A stretch of DNA of 64,000 nt from Chitinophagaceae bacterium (lineage in GTDB: Bacteria; Bacteroidota; Bacteroidia; Chitinophagales; Chitinophagaceae), in NCBI GenBank assembly GCA_017307735.1, contig JAFKGR010000011.1, positions 37,501-101,500 on the forward strand, written 5' to 3'. The notes under the pieces were generated by a model, which saw only the letters and a program-made list of their open reading frames with translations, did not search any database and had not been told where the DNA came from. Below are positions 44,014-54,655 of the stretch, one piece after another (positions within the stretch are counted from its first letter, which is position 1; every line of letters begins with the position of its first letter). A program made the translations under genes and the position numbers.

Positions 44014-45137
44014 TGAAAAAACTGTTATACGCTGTACTGGCATTGTTAATCGCCGGTTGCCAAAATTCAAAAGTCACTAAGTTCACTTTGGAAGGCGAGC
44101 TGAAAGGGGCTGAAGACCAAAAAGTATTTTTGGAACAACTTCCGTTCAACCAGGCTCCTCCGCAAATTCTGGATACAGCAGAAATGAAAAACGGAAAGTT
44201 TGAAGTAAAAGCCAACTCCAATGAAGAAGGATTATACCGCGTACGTTTTGAAAAGAATCCGGGCTTTTTGTTCATCAATGATAAATCGGATCTTGAACTC
44301 ATGGCCAACAATGCAGATTCCAATCTGAACGATGTGAAAATAAATTCCCCTGCCACATCATCTCTCTACCATTTTATTATTATGACGGACAGCATCCATC
44401 AAAAGCTTTTGCTGGATGATCAGGTCAGGCAGATGTATAAAGCCAACGGGAATGATTCTGCAGCAACTGCCATTGCACAGGGATTTATCAATTTACAGAA
44501 ATGGTATAATGATTACATCATCCATTATTCAGACACGACCAACAGCCCGATTGTTTCCATGTTTGCACTTAGCTATGCCGCCAATGTCAGTCAGGATACA
44601 GTAGCAGCTTTGCTCGACAGGCTGAAGAAAAAATATCCGGACAATTCATCCGTAAAAGATGTGGCTCAGCAATTTGAAGCTTATGCTTCAGCACAACAGG
44701 CTCAGATGCAGCAAGGTTTGAAAGTGGGGACGATGGCTCCTGATATTACGATGCCGGATACTGACGGGAAATCCTTTTCATTAAGTTCATTGAGAGGAAA
44801 ATATGTATTGGTAGATTTCTGGGCAAGCTGGTGCGGGCCCTGCCGTGCGGAAAATCCGAACGTGGTTGCGAACTATCAGAAATTTAAAAATAAAAACTTT
44901 ACCATTCTCGGTGTATCGCTCGATCAAACCAAAGCAAACTGGCTGAAGGCCATCAAAGACGATCATTTGGATTGGAAACAGATCAGCGATCTGCAATTCT
45001 GGAGCAGCGCTGCAGTGCCCTTATACAACATTCAGGGAATTCCCTACAACGTGCTGATTGATCCGCAGGGAAAAATAATTGCGTCAGAACTTCGCGGCCC
45101 GGAATTGGGCGCTACACTTGAACAGGTGTTGAAATAA
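44013..45137 (+). CDS. TlpA-like thioredoxin lipoprotein with DUF4369
   Basis: 374 aa. Lipobox LIAGC (C16), DUF4369 domain at about 22-115 (FTLEGELKGAEDQKVFLEQL), helical middle, thioredoxin fold with VDFWASWCGPC near 272-275 and GIPYNVLIDPQG. It is a general envelope thiol-disulfide protein, unlike the locus copies it is not near a GG precursor. Translationally coupled to gatB and followed by a clear terminator. Confidence 0.92.
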   Translation: MKKLLYAVLALLIAGCQNSKVTKFTLEGELKGAEDQKVFLEQLPFNQAPPQILDTAEMKNGKFEVKANSNEEGLYRVRFEKNPGFLFINDKSDLELMANNADSNLNDVKINSPATSSLYHFIIMTDSIHQKLLLDDQVRQMYKANGNDSAATAIAQGFINLQKWYNDYIIHYSDTTNSPIVSMFALSYAANVSQDTVAALLDRLKKKYPDNSSVKDVAQQFEAYASAQQAQMQQGLKVGTMAPDITMPDTDGKSFSLSSLRGKYVLVDFWASWCGPCRAENPNVVANYQKFKNKNFTILGVSLDQTKANWLKAIKDDHLDWKQISDLQFWSSAAVPLYNIQGIPYNVLIDPQGKIIASELRGPELGATLEQVLK

Positions 45138-45159
45138 AGTTTTTATTCATAGAATTAAT

Positions 45160-45188
45160 GCCCGTGGGAAAACCTGCGGGCTTTTTTT
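45160..45188 (+). terminator. Rho-independent terminator after gatB-TlpA
   Basis: Stem GCCCGTGG/CCTGCGGGC with a short GAAAA loop and seven T residues. Confidence 0.85.
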
Positions 45189-45386
45189 ATACCTTTCTAT
45201 TTTTACTTCTGTTTACCGCAATGCTTGTTTTTACAATGATGTTGCTGACTAAATCAAAACCCATCCGGTAATCTGAAGCCCCTCTTTCAAAGCCATAATT
45301 CAAATATTAGCCCTTTGCTTCTAACTTCGCAAATCTTTCGAACTTCCAGTCCAAAAGAGAATTAACCGTGTGAAGGGTTTTGCATA

Positions 45387-46598
45387 ATGAAGAGAGCTCT
45401 CGATTTATATCTGTCTTCTTTCAAAGGATTATCCAGACCAACGTGGATGCTGGCTGCGGTGATTCTTGTCAATCGCACAGGTGCGATGGTATTGCCTTTC
45501 CTTGGAATTTATATTACCAATGTATTGGGATTTTCGCTGAAGGAAGCCGGTATTATTTTGAGTTTTTACGGTTTCGGCGCTGTGATTGGTTCGGCTGCGG
45601 GCGGTTGGCTCACAGATAAATTCGGCCACTTCAGGGTTCAAACGTTCAGCCTGTTTATGGCGGTGCCTGTTTTCATTTTGCTCACCTATCTCAAGGGAAA
45701 ATTTATTCTTTCCGGCGGCATTTTTTTGCTGAGCCTGATCACTGAAATATTTCGTCCGGCCAATTCCGTTTCTATCAATACTTACGAGAAAAAGGAAAAT
45801 ATCACGCGCGCTTTTTCTCTCAACAGAATGGCGTTGAATCTCGGCTTCTCCATCGGACCTGCGCTGGGCGGATTTCTCGCTGCCATTTCCTACAAACTAT
45901 TGTTTTATGGAAACGGATTCACCTCTTTCATGGCCGGTATAATTTTCTACATTTTCTTCAAAAAAGTTCATCGCAAAAAGAAAATCAATGTCCACGAAAT
46001 AGCACCGGGAAAACGCCTTCAAAAATCGGATTCGCCCTGGCGGGATAAATATTTTATTATTTTCTGTATCATCTGTTGTGCTTACAGTTTGTTCTTCTTC
46101 CAATTGCTCAGCACGCTTCCGTTATATTACAAAGAAATCTGTAAGCTTAATGACTGGCACGTGGGGTTGTTGCTCGGATTCAACGGTATTGTGGTTTTCT
46201 TTTTGGAAATGTTGCTTGTCAGTGTGGCCGAACGAAGGTTCTCAACAAATAAAATTATTTTTACCGGTGCAATTATTTGTGCACTTTCTTTTCTTGTATT
46301 GCTGGCCGGTAAAGGATTGTTTGTTTTATATCTCGGCGTTTTTCTTTTGTCAGTTTCAGAAATTCTCTCCATGCCTTTCATCGCCACGGTGGCTATTCAG
46401 AGAGCCACCAAAGAAAGAGAGGGTTCTTACATGGGTGTTAACGGATTGGCTTTTTCATCCGCATTTATCCTGTCGCCTATTATCGGGACATTCGTTGCAG
46501 CACACTTCGGATATCCGGCATTGTGGTTTACCTCAGCCATTTCGCTGGTACTGATTGCTGTCGGATTTCACTGGGTTTGTGGAAAAATGAAAAGATAA
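45387..46598 (+). CDS. MFS transporter, drug-efflux (DHA1) type
   Basis: 403 aa, about 12 membrane helices. GWLTDKFGHFRVQ is the MFS loop 2-3 signature, NRMALNLGFSIGPALGGFLA the helix 5 motif C of antiporters. The antiporter motif supports efflux. Substrate unknown. Convergent with the beta-barrel gene, 1 bp apart. Confidence 0.87.
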   Translation: MKRALDLYLSSFKGLSRPTWMLAAVILVNRTGAMVLPFLGIYITNVLGFSLKEAGIILSFYGFGAVIGSAAGGWLTDKFGHFRVQTFSLFMAVPVFILLTYLKGKFILSGGIFLLSLITEIFRPANSVSINTYEKKENITRAFSLNRMALNLGFSIGPALGGFLAAISYKLLFYGNGFTSFMAGIIFYIFFKKVHRKKKINVHEIAPGKRLQKSDSPWRDKYFIIFCIICCAYSLFFFQLLSTLPLYYKEICKLNDWHVGLLLGFNGIVVFFLEMLLVSVAERRFSTNKIIFTGAIICALSFLVLLAGKGLFVLYLGVFLLSVSEILSMPFIATVAIQRATKEREGSYMGVNGLAFSSAFILSPIIGTFVAAHFGYPALWFTSAISLVLIAVGFHWVCGKMKR

Positions 46599-46599
46599 A

Positions 46600-47343
46600 T
46601 TACAACCCGCTGACCATAAGCCCGATTTCGAATAATTTCATCGAAGGACCCACACCATCTTTCAAAACATTGCTCAGTCCATAGGCTCCGGTAATATTAA
46701 ACACGCCGTATCCCACGCGGGCTGTAGCCATAAATCGTGAGCCATTGATAAACCTCTTGGAATTGATTTTTTCGGTGTATGAACCGATACTCTGATTGTC
46801 CTTATTTACAGGGCTTTTCCCTTTGGTATGTGCATTGACCAGCGTACCAAGTTTCAGTCCTAAAGCAGCCCTGATACCTTTCGTGTAATTATCCGGATTG
46901 CCTGTAAACCTTAGTTCAAGCGGAATTTCCAGATAGGTGGTTGCCAGTTTATATTTTTTAAAATGATCGGCGGAGTCAAGCGCTGTGAAAGGTAATTTAG
47001 GAGTCAGGGAATTAAGTCCCAGATCCATTTTTTTGAAAAAGATATTGCTGGTACTAAAACCCGCACCGATACCAAAACTTAGTTTCCTTGAGGTTTTGAA
47101 ACGTTTGTCAAACATAAAGTAAGCGCCAAAGCCTCTTGAGAAACCACCCTGATGGCTCGATATGCTATCGGGCATCCCCCTCCAATAATCCAAAGTGTAT
47201 TGAAGCATAAAGTGCTGGCCGGGACGGCTTTTGAGCAGGATATTATTGATTCCCGAACCTGGATTGCTATTATTCAGCGTGTCCTGAGCGTGAATTGTGA
47301 CAAATGTCAAAGACAACGCAAAGAGCAATACAATTTTCTTCAT
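46600..47343 (-). CDS. Outer-membrane beta-barrel protein
   Basis: 247 aa. Signal peptide MKKIVLLFALSLTFVTIHAQ. The mature part shows alternating hydrophobic strands (FMLQYTLDYW, LSFGIGAGFST, FMATARVGYGVFNITGAYGL) and a C-terminus typical of small OmpA/PorT-like barrels in Bacteroidota. No cargo or ligand can be read from sequence. Confidence 0.8.
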   Translation of the reverse strand: MKKIVLLFALSLTFVTIHAQDTLNNSNPGSGINNILLKSRPGQHFMLQYTLDYWRGMPDSISSHQGGFSRGFGAYFMFDKRFKTSRKLSFGIGAGFSTSNIFFKKMDLGLNSLTPKLPFTALDSADHFKKYKLATTYLEIPLELRFTGNPDNYTKGIRAALGLKLGTLVNAHTKGKSPVNKDNQSIGSYTEKINSKRFINGSRFMATARVGYGVFNITGAYGLSNVLKDGVGPSMKLFEIGLMVSGL

Positions 47344-47416
47344 TATGACAAGATTCGTTAAGTTGGCAAAAGTATCTGTTAGCGTGTTAAAGAAAGTTTA
47401 AAGGGAAAGGGTTCCA

Positions 47417-48940
47417 TTATGCCGCATCTGGTAAAAATGAAAGAATCTCTTCCACAATTTTCCTGTCATTGCTCAACCTGGGCACTTTATGCTGCCCGCC
47501 CAGTTTCCCTTTCGATTTCAGCCATCTTTGAAAAACCCCCTTTGGAAGGCATTTCACAATGGGCATCCGCAGTGCAATTCCCTTGCTTCTTTTCGCTTCA
47601 TAATCACTGTTCAGTTCTTTCAACGCATTATCCAGGCAGGTGGCAAACTGTTTGGGATCAGAAGGATCTTTCTCAAATTCAATTAACCATTCATGTGCTC
47701 CGTTTTCATCTGTGCTGAAATAAACGGGAGCCGCCGTATAATCATTGACCACTGTATTTGTAAGTTCTGCGGCTTTGGCAATCGCCTTTTCAGCATTGTC
47801 TGCAATCAATTCTTCGCCAAATGCATTGATAAAATATTTCAAACGCCCTGTCACCACAATTTTAAACGGACGAGTGGAAGTAAACTTTACCGTATCGCCA
47901 ACAAGATACCTCCACAATCCGCCATTGGTAGAAATGACTATAGCATAATTTTTATCCTTCTCCACATCCTTCAGCCCCACCGTCTGGGGATTTTCACTTC
48001 CATATTCTTCGACCGGCATAAATTCATAAAAGATTCCATGGTCGGTAAAGAGAAGCATGCCATCATCATTCGGCATATTTTGCGCAGCAAAAAAACCTTC
48101 GCTGGCGTTGTACATTTCGAGATAGTTGATATCAGCTCCTACCAGTTCTCTAAATTGTTCGCGGTACGGGGTAAATGAAACTCCGCCATGCAGGTAAAGT
48201 TCAAGATGCGGCCAAACTTCAATCAGTTTATTCTTACCTGACAGTTCCAGAATCCGTTTGATCAGAATAATTGTCCAGGTGGGCACACCCGCAATGGAGG
48301 TTACATTTTCATGGATGGTACTTCTTGCCAGTTCTTCAATTTTTCCCTCCCATTCATCCATCAATGCAATTTTCAATTCCGGTGTACGAAGCCACTGGCC
48401 CCAAAAAGGGCTGTTGTGCATCAGCAACGCGCTCAGGTCTCCAAACTGAATTTCTTCGTTCAGGTTGTTGACGCTATGGCTTCCTCCCACTACGAGTCCT
48501 TTGCCTGTAAGTAAATCGCTTTCGGGAAAATTGTTGTAATAATTGGTGAGCACATCCTTGCTGGCTTTGTAGTGCATTTCCTTAAAACTCTCTTCGCTGA
48601 GCGGTATAAATTTACTTTTATCTGAAGTGGTACCGCTGCTTTTGGCAAACCAGTTGACTGGTGTATTCCACAAAATATTTTCTTCTCCATTCATCATTCG
48701 CATGATGTAAGGTTTGAGATCCTGATATTCATGAACGGGAATACGCGATTTAAAATCTTTGATGGTAAACAGCCGGTTGAAATTGTACTTTTTGCCAAAC
48801 TCTGTGTATTGTGCCTGTGTCACCAGATGCTGCAAAACGTTTCTCTGTGTTGATACGGGATAGTTGATCCAGTTTTCCACACCCCACGAACGCATGCGGG
48901 CAAGAATTGATATGACCGGACTTAGAATTTTCATGAGCAA
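47417..48940 (-). CDS. GH3-family acyl-adenylating protein
   Basis: 507 aa. Conserved with the plant GH3 fold: FAKSSGTTSDKSKFIP (ATP-binding loop), YNASEGFFAAQ and GRLKYFINAFGEEL. Members join amino acids to acyl acids via adenylates; the bacterial function is unknown. Divergent from nothing obvious; spaced 99 bp from lptB. Confidence 0.9.
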   Translation of the reverse strand: MLMKILSPVISILARMRSWGVENWINYPVSTQRNVLQHLVTQAQYTEFGKKYNFNRLFTIKDFKSRIPVHEYQDLKPYIMRMMNGEENILWNTPVNWFAKSSGTTSDKSKFIPLSEESFKEMHYKASKDVLTNYYNNFPESDLLTGKGLVVGGSHSVNNLNEEIQFGDLSALLMHNSPFWGQWLRTPELKIALMDEWEGKIEELARSTIHENVTSIAGVPTWTIILIKRILELSGKNKLIEVWPHLELYLHGGVSFTPYREQFRELVGADINYLEMYNASEGFFAAQNMPNDDGMLLFTDHGIFYEFMPVEEYGSENPQTVGLKDVEKDKNYAIVISTNGGLWRYLVGDTVKFTSTRPFKIVVTGRLKYFINAFGEELIADNAEKAIAKAAELTNTVVNDYTAAPVYFSTDENGAHEWLIEFEKDPSDPKQFATCLDNALKELNSDYEAKRSKGIALRMPIVKCLPKGVFQRWLKSKGKLGGQHKVPRLSNDRKIVEEILSFLPDAA

Positions 48941-49039
48941 TCAATGCAATATAACAAACTGTTACCAAATCATTTGCAGGCCAGCCTTACAGCGGAATAA
49001 AAATTTATCAGCTACCGGAATCCAATAATATAAATGTGC

Positions 49040-49810
49040 CTATCTGTTGGCAGCTTCTGTATGCAGGTAGTCCTTTCTTTTCAATTCAAAATTGCGCCCG
49101 AGATAGAGCCTCCTTACCTGTTCATCCATTGCAAGTTTTTCAGCAGATCCTTCAATGAATATTTTCCCTTCAATCAACAGGTAAGCACGATCACAAATAG
49201 AGAGGGTTTCCGTCACATTGTGGTCTGTGATGAGTATCCCGATATTTTTATAGCGAAGACGTGTGACGATGCTCTGAATATCTTCCACAGCAATCGGGTC
49301 AATTCCGGCAAAGGGTTCATCAAGCAAAATAAATTTGGGATCCACGGCCAATGACCGCGCGATTTCCGTTCTGCGCCGTTCGCCGCCACTCAGCACATCG
49401 CCATTGCTTTTTCTCACATGGTTCAGATGAAATTCATCCAATAGATTTTCCAGCTTATCTTTTTGTTCTGTTTTTGAAAGCCTGGTCATTTGTAATACAG
49501 CAGAAATGTTGTCTTCCACAGAAAGTTTGCGAAACACACTTGCCTCCTGTGGCAGATAACCGATGCCCATCTGCGCCCTCTTGTACATGGGCAAATCGGT
49601 AATATCCAATTCGTCGAGCAACACGTTTCCGTCATCAGATTTTATAAGGCCGACCACCTGGTAAAATGCGGTCGTTTTTCCTGCACCGTTCGGGCCAAGC
49701 AAACCCACTATTTCTCCCTGGGAAACATTGAATGACACCTTATCGTTTACCGTACGTTTGCCGTAACGTTTGGTCAGCTCCTTTGCATAGATGGTCTGTT
49801 TTGTATCCAT
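49040..49810 (-). CDS. lptB: LPS export ABC transporter ATPase
   Basis: 256 aa. Walker [10 protein letters not shown], signature [16 protein letters not shown], Walker [14 protein letters not shown] and H-loop ITDHNV, with the LptB-specific [20 protein letters not shown] stretch. Powers removal of LPS from the inner membrane with LptFG. The partner genes are not in the window. Confidence 0.95.
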   Translation of the reverse strand: MDTKQTIYAKELTKRYGKRTVNDKVSFNVSQGEIVGLLGPNGAGKTTAFYQVVGLIKSDDGNVLLDELDITDLPMYKRAQMGIGYLPQEASVFRKLSVEDNISAVLQMTRLSKTEQKDKLENLLDEFHLNHVRKSNGDVLSGGERRRTEIARSLAVDPKFILLDEPFAGIDPIAVEDIQSIVTRLRYKNIGILITDHNVTETLSICDRAYLLIEGKIFIEGSAEKLAMDEQVRRLYLGRNFELKRKDYLHTEAANR

Positions 49811-49921
49811 ATTTCAGACGGTAAAATTACATGAACCTTTGAAAATTAGCCTTTGTATTAATATTAGAGAAAACATAAAACATCATCTTTTGACTTATTG
49901 CAAATATGAATGTCATTCATT

Positions 49922-51487
49922 TTATCGAATCAGCATAAAAGTTCCTTTCAGTCTGATCCCATATTTCGCGATGAAAATGACATAAGAATAAACACCGGCC
50001 GGTTGTGGTTCACCATTCAAATTTCCATCCCACGAAACAGGAGAAGAATTGGCACGATATACCTTTTGCCCCCAACGGTTGAAAACCTGCACATCTCCTT
50101 CAAAAGATGGATCTATATAAGGAATCTCCCACCGGTCATTTTTCCCGTCCCCATTCGGTGTAAACGCATTCGGAACAAAAATGCCTCTGACCACTTTCAC
50201 ATTGACATTATCAGAACTCATGCAACCCCATATCGATTTGACAGAAAGCGAATAGGTCATATCAGAAGGAGGAGACACTTCAGGATTCAGCAGGGTTGAG
50301 TTATTCATAAAATCTTCGGGAAACCAGGTATAAGTTACCTGCTCGCCTTCCGCACTCCCGGATAAAGTAACAGGATAATTCATCAGCATCACTTTGTCAG
50401 GGCCTGCATTTGCTATGGGCAAAGGATGCACATTTACCATCAGGGCATCAGATGCAATCCTGCATGAACTGATATTTGCCACGCTGGATTCAACTACCGT
50501 AAGGCGATATGAATAGCTCCCCACATTCTGGAGATTCGGGCTTTGATAGGTTATTAAATTGGCGCCTGGAATATCATTCCAGATTTTCCCGCTATCCCTG
50601 CTCAGTTGCCATTGAAAGAGCGGATCGACATATCCGGAGGTAATATTTGCATTAAAAATGTAGGTATGAAGAGCGTTGTCATTTTTGCATACATTGACGG
50701 TATCTGAACTGAAGCCCGAAATAGCGGAGGCAATCCTGGCTCCGCAAGGCCGAAAGGTAATATCATCCAAAGCCAGATCATTGCCTATCCCACCGGTTGC
50801 ATTATTGGTTATACGTAAAACTATGACAGGATTGCCCACAGGAGTGGTAAAATAAAAACCGTATTGCTTCCATTGAGGAGAATTGGTAACAGGAATATCA
50901 CCCGAATTGAAAGAATTCAAAACCACACCACCGGGTGTTTCCACGCGAAATGTCAGGTTGGGTAAAATGCTTGGAGATATTTTCATGATATTCAAAACCC
51001 AGGCAGCAAATTCATACGTGGTGTTGGGGCACAATCCGGACACAGTCGTTACAAAAAAATCTCCCGGCTGGTATGATGCATTGACGAGCAAAAAAGCACC
51101 GCCACCCGTATGGTCATTATTCAATGTAAACCATGTGTTGCCAAAACATTGGGACGTGCTGTTTGTAATCGTATAAAACCCGTCGTCAGGACATGCAGAT
51201 GAAGTGTAGGTATAGCTGGCAGGCGGGACATACGGGCTGCTGCTGCCACCTGAACCAAATGAAATATCCACCACCGGATCGCCAAGGCTTCCATTGCAAA
51301 GTTGCGCCTGAGAGCTAAACGAATTAACTAACAGGATGATTACCGTTAATGCTTTTGCTGGAATTTTCAATTGTAATGTGCTTTTCCGGTTTGAATTTTC
51401 ATTATACAAATTAAAGGACAAAAAATTATCTCTGTTTAATAAAAATTCAATTTGAAAAAGGTAAAGCTGAAAATCAGATTTTCTCAA
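49922..51487 (-). CDS. Surface protein with T9SS gliding-motility C-terminal domain
   Basis: 521 aa as read from the first ATG, but the signal peptide (KALTVIILLVNSFSSQAQ) begins only near residue 43, so a later start, perhaps TTG, is likely. A jelly-roll-like domain spans about 65-255 (FGNTWFTLNNDHTGGGAFLL), followed by Ig/PKD-like domains. The C-terminal GIFVPNAFTPNGDGKNDRW and VFNRWGQKVY are the gliding-motility CTD used for type IX (type B) sorting. Likely secreted adhesin. Confidence 0.88.
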   Translation of the reverse strand: MRKSDFQLYLFQIEFLLNRDNFLSFNLYNENSNRKSTLQLKIPAKALTVIILLVNSFSSQAQLCNGSLGDPVVDISFGSGGSSSPYVPPASYTYTSSACPDDGFYTITNSTSQCFGNTWFTLNNDHTGGGAFLLVNASYQPGDFFVTTVSGLCPNTTYEFAAWVLNIMKISPSILPNLTFRVETPGGVVLNSFNSGDIPVTNSPQWKQYGFYFTTPVGNPVIVLRITNNATGGIGNDLALDDITFRPCGARIASAISGFSSDTVNVCKNDNALHTYIFNANITSGYVDPLFQWQLSRDSGKIWNDIPGANLITYQSPNLQNVGSYSYRLTVVESSVANISSCRIASDALMVNVHPLPIANAGPDKVMLMNYPVTLSGSAEGEQVTYTWFPEDFMNNSTLLNPEVSPPSDMTYSLSVKSIWGCMSSDNVNVKVVRGIFVPNAFTPNGDGKNDRWEIPYIDPSFEGDVQVFNRWGQKVYRANSSPVSWDGNLNGEPQPAGVYSYVIFIAKYGIRLKGTFMLIR

Positions 51488-51632
51488 ATCTCAATCTGAA
51501 TAATCATTCTAAAAAATACTTTGAGATACGGTATGTATTCTTTCGGCGCAAAACTATCTCCCGCAATTTTCACTTCCATTTTATAGTTTCCCAATTTCAT
51601 TTCAACTAAATTGCGCCCATTAAAACAGAATT

Positions 51633-52142
51633 ATGGATTACAATAAGATCATTTCCGTTACCGGTATGAGTGGCCTTTATCAATTGCTGTCCACAAGAGC
51701 CGATGGTGCCGTGGTGAAATCTCTTGAAAACAATGCCACCAAATTCGCTTCTGCAAGGCAACATCAGTTTTCTCATCTGGAGAGTATTGAGGTTTATACC
51801 AACAAAGAAAACATCATGCTCAAAGACGTCTTCACGGCTATGAAAGATTCCAAAGAAAAAATGCCGGAAGCCAATGCAGATGTGAAAGTGCTGAAATCTT
51901 ATTTTGACAAATTGGGTCTCGATCTGGATTTCGACAGGGTATTCACCAGCGACCTGAAGAAAATGATCAAATGGTTTCAGATTCTCGATAAGAACAAAAT
52001 TGACTTTACTGTTCAAAATACCGAAACTGAAGAATCATCCAAATCGGCACATCCGGGCGCCCGCAATGAAAACGAACATGTGAAAGATATGAAACCACAG
52101 CAAACCAATCCGCGCAAAGTGGAAAGCCGTGGCGTAAAATAA
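51633..52142 (+). CDS. DUF5606-domain protein
   Basis: 169 aa. MDYNKIISVTGMSGLYQLLS is the conserved Bacteroidota N-terminus; it continues with a small beta domain and a helical segment (DVFTAMKDSKEKMPEANADV). The tail from about 130 is hydrophilic and disordered. No signal peptide, function unknown. It ends one base before the M3 peptidase gene, so the two are co-transcribed. Confidence 0.85.
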   Translation: MDYNKIISVTGMSGLYQLLSTRADGAVVKSLENNATKFASARQHQFSHLESIEVYTNKENIMLKDVFTAMKDSKEKMPEANADVKVLKSYFDKLGLDLDFDRVFTSDLKKMIKWFQILDKNKIDFTVQNTETEESSKSAHPGARNENEHVKDMKPQQTNPRKVESRGVK

Positions 52143-53873
52143 TTGATTATGATACATTTTTCGGCTGACATCAAACCCCTGAAGAGAACGTTTCTTCCGG
52201 AAGACCTGAGTGTGACCTCCTGGGAAAATATTGAACCTTTTTTTAAAGAACTTCTCGAAAGAAAAATCAATTCAAAAGAAGAATTTGAATCCTGGTTGAA
52301 AGATTTGAGTGAACTGGAGGCCGTGGTTACAGAAGATGCATGTCGCCGGCAAATCAATGCCACATGCGATATCACCAACAAAGAGTTTGAAGAGGCTTTC
52401 AATTATTTCTACACAGAAATTCAACCCAAAATTCAGCCCTATGCTTTTGAACTGAATAAGAAAATCGCAGCTTCACCATTCGCCCGCGAACTCGACAAGG
52501 AGAAATATTTCACTTATCTGCGCGCCATTCGAAACAGCATCGAACTCTATCGCGAAGAGAATGTCCCTATCAAATCAGAGTTGGCGGTATTGCAACAAAA
52601 GTATGGCGCTACCACCGGCAAGATGACCATCAGTGTGCGCGATCAGGAATACACGCTTCAGCAGGCAAGCAAATTTTTTGAAAACCCTGACCGGGGTTTT
52701 CGTGAGGAAGTATATCGCAAAATACAAGACCGCAGGTTGCAGGACAAAGATACCCTCAATGATCTCTTTACAAAACTGATCCAAAAACGCACTCAGGAAG
52801 CGAAGAACGCGGGATTTCAGAATTACAGGGATTACAAATTCAAAGAGCTTAACAGGTTTGATTACACGAAAGAAGATTGTTTCGATTTTCATGATAGTAT
52901 TAAAAATCATGTGTTGCCATTGGCCAATGAATTATATCGCCTCAAAAAGAAAAAACTCAATCTGCCTGAATTACGTCCCTGGGATACTGAAGTTGAACCT
53001 GAAGGTGTAAAACCACTTCATCCTTTTGATACCGGAAATGAATTGGTGGAAAAAGCCATCACCTGTTTTTCAAAACTGGATCCATTCTTTGGCGACTGCC
53101 TGAAAGTGATGAAGAAAATGGGAAATCTTGATCTGGAAAGCAGGCCAGGCAAGGCTCCGGGAGGATACAATATGCCCCTGCCCGAAACAGGCGCACCTTT
53201 TATTTTCATGAATGCAGCCGGCCAGATGCACGATGTCACTACGATGGTACATGAAGGCGGGCACGCCGTTCAATCTTTCCTGACTCACAAACTGGAACTG
53301 ACAGCTTTCAAAGATTATCCGATGGAAATTGCCGAAGTTGCCAGCATGAGCATGGAACTTTTCAGCATGGAATTCTGGAACGTGTTTTTTGAAAATGAAG
53401 AAGATTTGAAGAGAGCGAAAATCCACCAGCTCGAAAGAGTGATTACTTTATTTCCATGGATTGCTCTTATTGATAAATTCCAGCACTGGATATACGAAAA
53501 TCCGGAGCATACCGTGGCACAAAGAGAAGAAACATGGGTGAAATTATTTCATGAATTCACACCTTCTGAACTGGATTATTCCGGCCTCGAAAAATACGTA
53601 GCCAATGCCTGGCAAAAACAACTGCACCTTTTTGAGGTTCCTTTCTATTATATCGAATACGGCATTGCCCAGCTGGGAGCGATCGGACTCTGGATGCAAT
53701 TCAGAAAAAATAAATTCAAGGCACTGAACAATTATATCAAAGCACTCAAACTCGGCGGTACGCGTACATTACCGGAATTATACAGCGAAGCCGGGATTGA
53801 ATTCAGTTTTTCGGATACACACATAAAAACCCTGATGGATTTTGTACATGAAGAACTGAAAAAACTGATGTAG
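52143..53873 (+). CDS. M3-family oligoendopeptidase
   Basis: 576 aa. Zinc motif HEGGH (H370, E371, H374) with the downstream glutamate in YPMEIAEVASMSME. The helical N-terminal part and length match PepF-type enzymes. Cytoplasmic, degrades short peptides. A second ATG two codons in (52,149) is an equally good start. Confidence 0.93.
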   Translation: MIMIHFSADIKPLKRTFLPEDLSVTSWENIEPFFKELLERKINSKEEFESWLKDLSELEAVVTEDACRRQINATCDITNKEFEEAFNYFYTEIQPKIQPYAFELNKKIAASPFARELDKEKYFTYLRAIRNSIELYREENVPIKSELAVLQQKYGATTGKMTISVRDQEYTLQQASKFFENPDRGFREEVYRKIQDRRLQDKDTLNDLFTKLIQKRTQEAKNAGFQNYRDYKFKELNRFDYTKEDCFDFHDSIKNHVLPLANELYRLKKKKLNLPELRPWDTEVEPEGVKPLHPFDTGNELVEKAITCFSKLDPFFGDCLKVMKKMGNLDLESRPGKAPGGYNMPLPETGAPFIFMNAAGQMHDVTTMVHEGGHAVQSFLTHKLELTAFKDYPMEIAEVASMSMELFSMEFWNVFFENEEDLKRAKIHQLERVITLFPWIALIDKFQHWIYENPEHTVAQREETWVKLFHEFTPSELDYSGLEKYVANAWQKQLHLFEVPFYYIEYGIAQLGAIGLWMQFRKNKFKALNNYIKALKLGGTRTLPELYSEAGIEFSFSDTHIKTLMDFVHEELKKLM

Positions 53874-54184
53874 AAAAATTGAAAGAGAAATCAGTCTCCG
53901 ACGTACGCTGATATTTCAGTTTCACTTATATCCTAAAGATCTCATCATTGCTCACGTCTGAGAGAAAAACAATTTCTACATGGCATACTTAATCCTCCCG
54001 AGGAATATCATACAACAAATATTTTTGTTGCATTAAACTTTCCTGAAAAAGCCTGCTAATAACTCCTCTCACTTTTTAATTGTGTTTTCTTTACAAAAGA
54101 TACGGCATAAAAGATAATTTTTTATTGCAGATCATTTTGACCATCATCTTTTTTAAACGGATCTTTTTTAAACGCTTTTTGAAA
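53874..54184. other. Intergenic stretch without recognised gene
   Basis: AT-rich, with a short direct repeat of cttttttaaacg near 54,150-54,175. It separates convergent transcripts. No RNA gene, terminator hairpin or conserved motif was identified with confidence. Confidence 0.4.
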
Positions 54185-54634
54185 CTATTTATTCAGGGGC
54201 TCAGAGTTTTTCAGTTTTGCATACTCTTGTTTTTCAGTGCAGGATATTTCTCTCTTATATAACCATTCAAAAATCCTTCCCGCAATCGCACCTGCCACAA
54301 AAGCCACGATAGCACAAAGAACAAAATTCTTCCAGATAATACCTGCCTGTAAAAATAATTCGGCGAATGTCAGGTACAACACCACTCCCAAGACCAGACC
54401 CAAAGCCTCTTTCCACCACCTGAATTTCATCCTGTTCTTCTCGAACTTCTCTTTTAAAATATATTTCAGGCCGTCAATAACAATGAATCCGGCAATAAAA
54501 GAACCAAATAATTTGCCTGCCAGGCCCAACCATGTGAAGTCTTCAATTCGGGATACAAAATCAGTGATCACCATATAAATCGCAAATCCAACCATGCCCT
54601 CTATCGTTTTTATATTCCAGAAATTCAGTTTCAT
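54185..54634 (-). CDS. Four-helix membrane protein, paralog 1 (possible immunity protein)
   Basis: 149 aa with four hydrophobic segments (about 15-30, 40-60, 75-98, 103-125). It aligns with the 146-aa protein at 55.3-55.7 kb: both share a GLKYI/GLKFI turn, a KFRWWKEA/KFKWWKFA step after helix 2 and an inner IAGRIFEWLY/FFGILLQEFI helix. It lies 21 bp after a glycine-zipper fragment gene. The arrangement resembles toxin followed by immunity protein, an inference. Confidence 0.65.
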   Translation of the reverse strand: MKLNFWNIKTIEGMVGFAIYMVITDFVSRIEDFTWLGLAGKLFGSFIAGFIVIDGLKYILKEKFEKNRMKFRWWKEALGLVLGVVLYLTFAELFLQAGIIWKNFVLCAIVAFVAGAIAGRIFEWLYKREISCTEKQEYAKLKNSEPLNK

Positions 54635-54655
54635 TTTAAAAATAATTTTAAGAAT

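Noticed and set aside
44013..45137. The TlpA lipoprotein beside gatB as part of the peptide locus
   Set aside because: It is 20 kb away, on the other strand, coupled to gatB and has no GG precursor nearby.
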